A stretch of DNA of 64,000 nucleotides from Volvariella volvacea V23 (Eukaryota > Basidiomycota > Agaricomycetes > Agaricales > Pluteaceae): the NCBI GenBank assembly GCA_000349905.1, contig KB722736.1:2616754-2680753 (forward strand). The letters run 5' to 3'. Shown piece after piece: positions 56,069-64,000 of this stretch; the first letter of the stretch is position 1, and every line of letters starts with the position of its first letter. The notes below the pieces were generated by a model, which was given only the letters and a program-made list of their open reading frames with translations, ran no database searches and had not been told where the DNA came from. The translations under genes and the position numbers were made by a program.

Positions 56069-57110
56069 TCTCAAAACCTAACTTCTGAACTTTTCCGATA
56101 AAATTTTCAGGAATGCATGCGCCAGACAACTGATCAAACACACCTCTTCTCCCACTTCCAGCTAACCACTATCAACGCTTCCTCCTCCGATTAACGAAGT
56201 TGAAGAGGTTTGCTAACGAGGTGATGGTTGTAAAGGGAAGTCTAAGAAACTCTTACCCTACCTAACGCTTGCAACCGGCCCTAAATCTGGACTCAAACTC
56301 TCCTAAACACACGGAAATAGCAATATAGTCGCAGGGGCCACCACTGGGCCACCAGAGAAATTTATGAGCCCGTCCCTGAAGTTCGTTTCAAATGAGTCTG
56401 TTAAATACTGAATCACCCGCACAGGTTATTTCATATCAGAACTTAGTATACTGATCATCACAAGGTACTTTCCGGCAGTTGAACACTTGGACGGCATACT
56501 GAGGCACAAACAATGCGACCTGTGAAAAATTTTATGGCTCTTTGTACCTTTACTAAACCGACCTAGATTTCTCCCACTGGCAGCATGCGTCCGGATTTGC
56601 GGTATGGATATGTGCCCCCCTTGGTTAAAAAGTAAATATGGCAGCAGAATCTCAAAGTTACCTCTTTTTACACGTCACTGATCCACGGAACCGCTGGGTA
56701 TCATGCGGAACAATTGTTGCAGGGGTCAGATAAGAGTCGAGCTTCTTGATTTAGAGTTCTCTGAACACATAATGGTGTTCACATTTGGGCCTTATCGCGG
56801 TGCTTGGCTCGTGGTATTATCAATTTGCACATCAAATTCAAAATGTCCGTCGCAAGTTAACATGAAGAATCGAAAGCGCACAGCACCCGAACGACGGGGC
56901 AGAGTCACGAAATCAAGGGTGCAGCTTATGTCTCGTAGAGTCGTACGAACAGCTGCAAGTCCTGTCGAGTCAACCTACATCCCGAATTATTAGCGGGAGG
57001 ATGTTTGGACATTTGCAAGTATCAAACTTGTCATAGAGTGCAGCTGACAAAACAAAATCCTTATCTCCCTTTTATAAAGGAGCAGCACCATAGGACCATG
57101 AGCCGTTATC
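56069..57110. other. Intergenic: ~1 kb upstream of two divergent genes
   Basis: No supported gene. A 96-codon plus frame (56703-56993) is basic at its end and has no domain. The sequence is AT-richer than the genes around it. Confidence 0.5.
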
Positions 57111-59261
57111 ATGGCGACCATGCTCAAGCTCAGAGAGGCGGTTGACCTCTCTCACCACCTCTCAGATATTGCTCGCGCTCGCAGGCCCTCTCCTTTGAAA
57201 GAGCTGCATAAGTACTTTAGCAAGCCTGGCCTAATCAACATGGTTGGTGGTAAGCAAAGTTCCCTAGTAGTCGTTTCAACGTGCAATTAAACGTCGTTTC
57301 GCGAAGGCTTGCCAAACCCTGATTACTTCCCATATGAAAGCATTTCTGCTAATGCGTTGATTCCCACCTCCTATGCCAATGGAGAAAGCACAGGCCCTTT
57401 ATCACGGGTCTGGGGATTCTTGTCCTATCCCTTCAAGGAGAAGACTGTCCCACTGTCCATCTCCAAGTACCCTGCAAAGCCTGGTGCTGTTAATTTGGCG
57501 GACGCCCTTCAGTATAGCAAGGCAACCGGACTTCCCCAGCTGAAGGAACTGATTGACGACTTCACTAAGGATATATACAAACCGGCTTATAGCGACTTTG
57601 TCACCCTTGTTGAAGTAGGAAACACAGACGGGTTGTACAAAGTTATATGTACACTTTGCAATCCTGGTGAAGGCATTCTCGTCGAGGACTGGACTTATTC
57701 ATCCGCCGTAGCCACGATGGTACCTCACGGGATTAGGCCAGTAGCGGTGCCAATGGATTTTCATGGGATGAGAGGAGATAGATTGCGTGAGATTCTAGTG
57801 GGCTGGGATGCTGAAGCCCAGCAAATGCCGAGGTACTCCATTCTCCGTAGTTATCTTAGGCGGTTATCTTCACAAAATTTAGGCCACACGTTATGTACAC
57901 TATTCCAGTAGGACAGAATCCAACAGGAATCGTGAGTGTATTTGTATACTTGCTGTCACTAATGTTCTTACCCACCTAGACCATGCCCCTGGAGCGAAAG
58001 CAGGAAATATATGATATTTGCATGGAATTTGGTAGGTTGTTCCGTAAGCTCGTCACAAAAGGTGCTAACAGAGTACTATCAAGATATCATCATTGTAGAG
58101 GATGATCCATACTATTTCTTACAGTTTGGTTCGTATGCTTATGGGCATGATTGTAGCTCACATAAGGGCTATTCTGCGCTGTCTCATCTTTCCCCAACTT
58201 ATCTTGCAATTGATACCCAGGGACGGGTGATTAGGATGGATAGCTTCTCTAAAGTGCGTAGTATTTCAAATGTCTTTTTGAGGGATTCCACAACAGTTAT
58301 GTTCTAGGTCGTCGCTCCAGGATCTCGTCTGGGGTGGTTTACCTGCAATCCAATGTTTGCTGAGCGTCTAGAACGGCAAGCAGAAGTCTCAACACAAGCC
58401 CCTTGTGGGTTCAGCCAGGTATAATTATTATCCCACCCCACGATTCCAAGCGCTGATCATTCTGCAGGCCTTAGTTACGGAACTTTTGCTCACCTGGAAG
58501 CGCGATGGGTATATCCAGTGGCTGTCTGGTGATGCATTTCAATCTGCTAGTCTTTTCCCCATCCAAGTCATTAATAGCGGATTATAGGCATCCAGCGTTC
58601 CTACGCCGTACGACGCAATTGCATGGTCGATGCCATCCTGGATGTATTTAGGAGTAGTGATGTTCTGATATCAAAAAGCATCGTGGAGGGTTGCTTGTTA
58701 TACTCCATACGTCAGGACGTGACCGTATACGATAAAGAAGTGGGATACGAATCGCAGAGCCAGAGGGTGATAATGACCTTCATTCCACCAACCTCCGGAA
58801 TGTTCGTATGGGTAAGGAGCCATCAAAACACATTGCATGGCTTATATCCATTGACACAAAGGTGCGAGTACACCTCAACAACCACCCACTTAGCGGACTC
58901 CTCGGACAAAGCGCATTAGAGCGAAGACTATGGACCAATCTAGCGGATGCAGGCTTGTTACTTTCTCCAGGTAATTGCGATATTTCTCGTGGTGGTACAG
59001 ACTAGAGGCTGAGCGTATTAGGTTGGATATTTGGCACCGGTGACGACGCAGATGAGAATAAAGGACATTTCCGCATTAGCTTCAGTTTCGTTGAGGTGAG
59101 GTTGGATTAATATCATGAAATTAACCTATCTCTTATATGCCTTAATTGTCCATTAGTTCGAGCAAATGAAACAAGCGGCACTAATCCTGAGATCGACATT
59201 GAATGCATTCTTCAAGGGCGAGGCGTATTCAGGGCTTTTGGACTACCGAACCCATGGCTAG
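57111..59261 (+). CDS. Aromatic / 2-aminoadipate aminotransferase (ARO8-like, PLP fold type I)
   Basis: The start is ATG 57111 (MATMLKLREAVDLSHHLSDIARARRPSPLKELHKYF), spliced to LINMVGG / LPNPDYFPYESIS. Family blocks are ALQYSKATGLPQLKELIDDF, VEVGNTDGLYKVICTLCNPGEGILVEDWTYSSA, GQNPTG, IIIVEDDPYYFLQFG, DSFSKV / VAPGSRLGWFTCNP with the PLP lysine in SFSK, and IQRSYAVRRNCMVDAILDVF. FIPPTSGMFVW / VRVHLNNHPLSG and a last exon ending LNAFFKGEAYSGLLDYRTHG complete it. The enzyme transaminates Phe, Tyr, Trp or 2-aminoadipate with 2-oxoglutarate. About nine introns. No break seen. Confidence 0.9.
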
Positions 59262-59642
59262 CTGTTTGGGCGTTGATAATTGTATGCACTGAACACGGGG
59301 AATGATAGGATACTAGAATGCCATGCACACTAGTCGTGACAATTATGCTGCATGCAACGTGGCTGGTCAGATGTAAGGGTGAGGTGGCATTAACCCTTAA
59401 CCACTTTGCATGCGCCATCGTTATGCAGCTTGCATGATTAGGCCTGTTTGACTTGATATGGGAACGGAAAGCAATCACAGAAGCACGATGCTGTGAAGAG
59501 CCTCGCACGCTGAGCTCTCTCTTTTCTACCTAATAGTATCAAGCGTAACCAAAACTCTTTAAGCAACACCAGAACAGAATCGCTAGGTATGTTTGCATTG
59601 TTCTCCATAGCGTGATAGTGCTAACACTGACAAAAGGCCCCC
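59262..59642. other. Intergenic: promoter region of the 14-3-3 gene
   Basis: No gene supported. A 98-codon minus frame (59508-59212) overlaps the last exon of the aminotransferase and has no family resemblance. Confidence 0.45.
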
Positions 59643-60525
59643 ATGAAGCAATCCCGAGCTGAACGTGTATTTGTTGCCGACCTCGCGAGCGAAGCGGATC
59701 GATATGAAGGTGAGCTAGTTCCGCTCAATCGCATCACTTTATTGATGTTCCGCAGATGCGGTGGCCCAACTAAAATCCATAATCAACGACTTCGGTGGGC
59801 GACTGACGGTCGACGAGCGAAGCTTGCTGTCTATAGCTTACAAAAACATTACCAACAAGCACCGCAACAGTTGGAGAATAATCGATAACCTGGAAAAGGT
59901 CTACTCATCACGCTCATCCGCACAACAGCGTGACTTAGCTTTGATGCGGCGTCAACGGGATCGAATTGAGAACGAGCTGACAGACGTGTGCAAGGATATC
60001 GTGGCCTTGCTAGACAAACAGCTCTTGCCAGCAGCAACGAGTGGAGAGGAAACGGTATTTTATGCGAAAATGTTTGTTTATCTCTGACATTTGGAATGGG
60101 TGCTAACTTCTCACCGATTCAGGAAAGGGGACTACTATCGATATCTGGCTGAATTCGCACAAAAGGGAGAGAGGGAACAATATGCCGAGCTCTCGCTTGG
60201 GGCATATAAAGTAGCATATAAGCATGCCATGGCAACTCTGGAGCCCATCCACCCTACGCGGCTGGGGCTGGCGTTAAACTTCTCTGTCTTCTATCACGGT
60301 AAGCGCACGCTCCTGTGTATAAACCAGAAGTTACCCACATTTACAGATGTACGCAAGAGTCCAGAACACGCCTGCCATCTTGCCAAGACTGCTTTTGATG
60401 ACGCAGTCTTAAGCCTGGACACCACAGAAGCTAACTTCAACTTGGAGCACATCTTAAAAGATTCTATCAATATCCTTCAATTATTGAAAGACGATCTCAT
60501 CCTCTGGAATGAGGAATTGCAGTAA
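59643..60525 (+). CDS. Divergent 14-3-3 phosphoprotein-binding protein
   Basis: Four exons give about 240 residues: MKQSRAERVFVADLASEADRYE / DAVAQLKSIINDFGGRLTVDERSLLSIAYKNITNKHRNSWRIIDNLE. Next are EETVFYAKM / KGDYYRYLAEFAQKGEREQYAELSLGAYKVAYKHA, HPTRLGLALNFSVFYH / DVRKSPEHACHLAKTAFDDAV and ILQLLKDDLILWNEEL. The phosphopeptide contacts (Lys and Arg in YKNITNKHR, Arg-Tyr in DYYRYL, Asn in ALNFSV) are kept. The rest is much less conserved than usual for this slow-evolving family, and the loop before the last helix is longer. It is probably a second copy beside a canonical 14-3-3 elsewhere. Binding should be retained; partners are unknown. Confidence 0.92.
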
Positions 60526-60606
60526 TGTAGGTGAATATGTGGCAGATCATGGTATTCCTTCCCATTTGTAGTCTTGATTTTGAGATTCTATGCATGAATA
60601 ACAAGA

Positions 60607-61936
60607 TCATTGGGATCGATTCTCGGCGAACGTTGCTGCGACTAGAAGTGGAAAAACTAATGTCGCATCCGCGAAAACCTGTGCACGTAGAATCAATGAG
60701 TGAAGTGGAGCCGATGCTCGTTTTCATACCTTAACAGACTCTGCGCCTGCTCGTATTTTACCCCATGAAACGGCTTCGTCTGGACGTGCCCCTGAATCTG
60801 AACCATCGAATTCCTGGCCCGTGTTCTGAACTTGTGTCAGTATTTAAGATAGTTAAGTGGGAGTTGTTCCTACAATGTATACCGAAAAGTCTGCCCCGTT
60901 TCGCTAAGCGGGTGTTAGATGAATGCCGTATGAAGGTGTCTGCTCTTACAATCAGCATAGCATTGGCTATTTGATGCTTGCAAACGCCACCGCCAAGGAC
61001 GATCATCCCGGCTTTTCTGGACTTGCGGGAGAGCTCGTTCAGGGTACGAATATCTTGAACGATGTCAATGACGAGCCCAGGATTGCGGAATGAATGGAAA
61101 TAGATCATATCTCCAAGCGAGCCGTCGGTGAGGGCAGGACAAAATACAGGAATGTCATTCTAGCGGGTCAAGGTTCAGTCAGAGATAACAGAAGGCGAAA
61201 AATGCCAATTACTTTGTATGCCCAATAATATACAGACTCCTCATCATTAACTTCTTTTCCTAGCCGACGAATAAATGAGCTCGGTGACCACACAATACCG
61301 CTTTCCTTTTGCTCAGCAAGCATGGTATTCAGGATAGGCGTGAGCCAATCCTCAAATTTACAGTAGTTATCGTTTGGCACAATGAGATTTCCAATGCGGT
61401 TCATGCCTCGCTTGCGGAGTGATGCACCATCAAGATTAAAATCTGCTAGATAGGTTTTTCCAAGGCACTTGATGAAGTCTTCTTCAATCCCTCCTGCTGT
61501 AGTGACTATTGCGGAGACATGTTTGTGTTTAACCAGATAGAGAATAACCTCGCGCAGGCCGGATGAGATAAGATTTGAGGTATAGCCGAGAAAGATATTG
61601 CAGCGTGTCTGTGATCGGACCTCAGAGGAGAGGTATTCTTCTGGCTCATCTTCGCCCATCGGTTCATCGGATAAGCGCCAGTTTCTCTGAGGCAAGATTA
61701 ACAAAGATAGCACACAAAGAGAGACCCCATACCATTTTGTTCACAATTTCAATGGCCCTACCAAGGCTTGTGGCCTGGAAGCCAATGCGCTCATAACTTG
61801 CAAGTAGTTGCTGAAGCGTTAGATTATTGTCGAAATTTGGTCCCTTGACCGACAGGGACGACTCTGGAAGAGCCTCTGATGGTTGCAAAACAGCGGCGGA
61901 GACGCTTGCGGGGACAGGATTTGAGGACATGGTCAT
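60607..61936 (-). CDS. DYS1: Deoxyhypusine synthase (eIF5A modification)
   Basis: The enzyme transfers the aminobutyl group of spermidine to a Lys of eIF5A. It starts [27 protein letters not shown] and continues [36 protein letters not shown] / WRLSDEP. Next come [64 protein letters not shown] and [30 protein letters not shown] / [24 protein letters not shown]. After [15 protein letters not shown] the exons [10 protein letters not shown] / [32 protein letters not shown] carry the active-site Lys (WGKIR). The C-terminus is [23 protein letters not shown]. It is a full-length family member. Confidence 0.95.
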
Positions 61937-61973
61937 TTTTGAGGCATAGATTCAGGAGAGTATCCAATGATGT

Positions 61974-61979
61974 CACGTG
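61974..61979. promoter_or_regulatory. GTCACGTG E-box in the DYS1/SEC7 divergent promoter
   Basis: CACGTG, preceded by GT, lies in the 130-bp space between the two start codons. Same core as the boxes at 6364 and 15941. Function inferred. Confidence 0.35.
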
Positions 61980-62066
61980 CGTCCGCTGCAAGAATTTGGC
62001 TGCCGGCGACACTCAACACCAGTCTCATACACTCATCCGGTCACCTCGCCCTCTGCTGGTCTCTGC

Positions 62067-64000
62067 ATGGAGGAGGATACCTTTTCTCAGCAAGTACCTC
62101 AGCGCGCCAGCACTCCGATTGCGACATCCTCAGAAACACCCGCCAACGCTGTTACGCATCCTGGTGATCACGAATCCGCAACTACTCTAACTGCGGTCGA
62201 CCCATTAGCTGACGACCAAGATGCCCACGTGCCGATTGATAGACCACAAGCACAGGAGACGGGGGAGGCACTAGATGAGGCTCCTCCTCGCGAAATCCCA
62301 GCTGAGGGTTCCACTCCTGCCATGGATTCTACACCTTTGGAGCCGGAAGACGAAGGTAATCCAAGCCGGAATAGCACGACATCCGCACCAACGGTGCCCC
62401 CAACTCCTCCAGAGAAAGACTCCAAACGCGCAAGTGTAACATCAGTGAATGACATATTCTCCCCCAGTTCAGTCACTATCGGGTTGCCTCACAACAGTCA
62501 GCTTTTCCCCCCAGCTCCTTCTCCAGCTCCTACGGATACAAGTCACAGACGGTCTATGACACTGTCCAAAGGAAACAGTGTTTCCATCGTCTTAATCTCA
62601 ACTGCCCTCGAGACCATAGCTGGATCTAAAGAAGCAAAACGCGTTGCACCGCTCCGTGAAAGCACGCAGAAGGCCTTGGAGTTGGTGCGATCTGGTTTAG
62701 GTGGGGACAAACCGCACGAAATATTCGAGCCCCTTCGACTTGCTTGTGAGACGAAGAATGAGAAGCTTATGATTGCCAGCTTAGACTGCATATCCAAATT
62801 AATAGCCTATTCATTCTTCGCCGAATCATCTTCAAACACTGCTCCCTCCCTCTCCTCACCTCCGCCATCGCCTCGTCCATCTGTGCGTGCTTCTTTGGGT
62901 AGTGCGCCACAAGAAAATACGCCACAGCCATCCCTGGTTGACCTTGTCGTCCATACAATTACTGCCTGCCATACGGAAGCCACCCCCGAAGCCGTTTCCT
63001 TGCAGATAGTGAAGGCACTACTAGCACTCGTACTTTCTCCTACGATATTTGTACATCATTCCTCACTTCTTAAGGCCGTTCGAACAGTATACAACGTGTT
63101 CCTCCTCAGCACGGACCCCGTCAACCAGACCGTCGCACAGGGGGGATTAACGCAAATGGTTCACCATATCTTCACCCGTTGCAAGGTTGGTGTTCGCCCT
63201 GTGGAGGCAGATCCGCTACCCTCTCGATCTCTAAGCTCTCAGACCCCATCAGTAACTGATGAGGTGCCAAGCGAACCGGATAACCCACCCTCACCTGCTG
63301 CCACCACTTCAACCACAACACGAGAGGTAGAGCATGAGGTGCAGGAAACCAGCCCCGAAAGTCACAAAGGCACAACAGAGAATGGAAAGGTAGAGGTGCA
63401 CTCATTGCCGGAGAGTGCGATTCCCGTGTCATCTACATCCTCGTATGTGTGATCTCATCCGATCAGGCTGTCGTACTGATCATTTGTAGACAATCTGCTC
63501 CTATAGAAGGAGCTGAACAGGCTCAATCAGTGCATTCAATGACACAAAATGACTTATTCATCAAGGATGCATTTCTGGTGTTTAGAGCACTCTGCAAGCT
63601 CACGATGAAACCCCTCAATAGTGAGAGGTATGCTAGTGGTATCGATGCATGTCACCTTGCTTACTTCTCATCAGTGAGCGTGACCTCAAATCTCATGCCA
63701 TGCGCTCTAAGCTGCTGTCTCTTCACCTTGTCCTAACGGTTCTAAACTCGTACATGCCATTATTCATCGACCCTTATGCAATCATCTACTCCAGCTCTTC
63801 AAACGAGGCAAACACGTTTATTGAAGCTATTAACCAATATCTCTGCTTGTGCCTTAGTCGTAACGCTGTCAGCCCCATCCCCCAAGTCTTTGAGATTAGT
63901 GTTGAGATTTTTTGGCGCGTGTTAGCTGGCATGCGTACTAAACTCAAGGTATATGCAACCTAAACCACAACACCCGGGCATTTCTGACCATCATTCAGAA
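62067..64000 (+). CDS. SEC7: SEC7 / BIG-type ARF guanine-nucleotide exchange factor, N-terminal part (cut by window edge)
   Basis: Sec7 activates ARF at the trans-Golgi. The likely start is MEEDTFSQQVPQRASTP; the frame is open further upstream, but that part is unlike the family. Residues ~1-180 are disordered and Pro/Ser/Thr-rich. The DCB domain follows (LISTALETIAGSKEAKRVAPLRESTQKALELV, then CETKNEKLMIASLDCISKLIAYSFF, VDLVVHTITACHTEATPEAVSLQIVKALLALVLSP, GGLTQMVHHIFTRC). After a second disordered stretch and introns come DLFIKDAFLVFRALCKLTMKPLNSE / SERDLKSHAMRSKLLSLHLVL and INQYLCLCLSRNAVSPIPQVFEISVEIFWRVL, the HUS entry. A donor (GTATAT) follows MRTKLK, and the Sec7 domain itself is beyond the edge. 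Confidence 0.9.

Noticed and set aside
1..64000. CRISPR arrays, insertion sequences, rRNA genes, long tandem repeats
   Set aside because: None seen on reading; intron-rich fungal nuclear genes fill the window.

Overview
The window is nuclear DNA of a filamentous fungus, most likely a basidiomycete of the Agaricomycetes. The genes are dense and cut by many introns of about 45-60 nt. Several proteins have Agaricomycete-type architecture: a BTB protein, a GST with a C-terminal extension, an HMG-box factor and a SLIP-GC-like protein tail. A finer placement (for example Cantharellales) would be a guess. I see no transposon, CRISPR array, rRNA or tRNA, and nothing that looks recently transferred. 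Exon joins were worked out by hand from splice signals and reading phase. Outer coordinates are therefore firmer than internal exon edges.

Region 1 (1-17.7 kb) is a run of housekeeping genes: the tail of a SLIP-GC-like protein, a small orphan, GPN3, PYM, a DUF1640 inner-membrane protein, a GST, PET191, CAF17/IBA57, a mitochondrial phosphopantetheinyl transferase, ELP2, a large eIF4A-derived protein that has lost its ATPase motifs, a small RRM protein, FMC1 and SUA5. Many encode mitochondrial biogenesis factors and several are paired head to head.

Region 2 (17.7-33 kb) holds an HMG-box regulator with a striking palindrome and a TATA box upstream, the Rheb GTPase, a GH2 beta-mannosidase, two paralogous DAL5-type transporters in opposite orientation, and between them an AlaX-type alanyl-tRNA editing protein and a membrane-anchored RING protein.

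Region 3 (33-52 kb) holds NEM1-like phosphatase, SNF7 (ESCRT-III), ceramide synthase, U1A/U2B'', an HSP31-like DJ-1 protein, MOB1 (with two likely GC-AG introns), a BTB protein, the helicase DBP8, a DUF302 protein, a Spo12-like protein, a RING protein and a division-1 chitin synthase.

Region 4 (52-64 kb) holds a GST-like protein, COQ10, a CCHC zinc-knuckle protein (GIS2/CNBP type), an aromatic/aminoadipate aminotransferase, a divergent 14-3-3, deoxyhypusine synthase and the start of SEC7, which runs off the right edge.

The most unusual object is the gene at 11660-14723: a complete eIF4A fold in which motifs I, II, III, V and VI are all degenerate, joined to a ~410-residue low-complexity and coiled-coil N-terminus.
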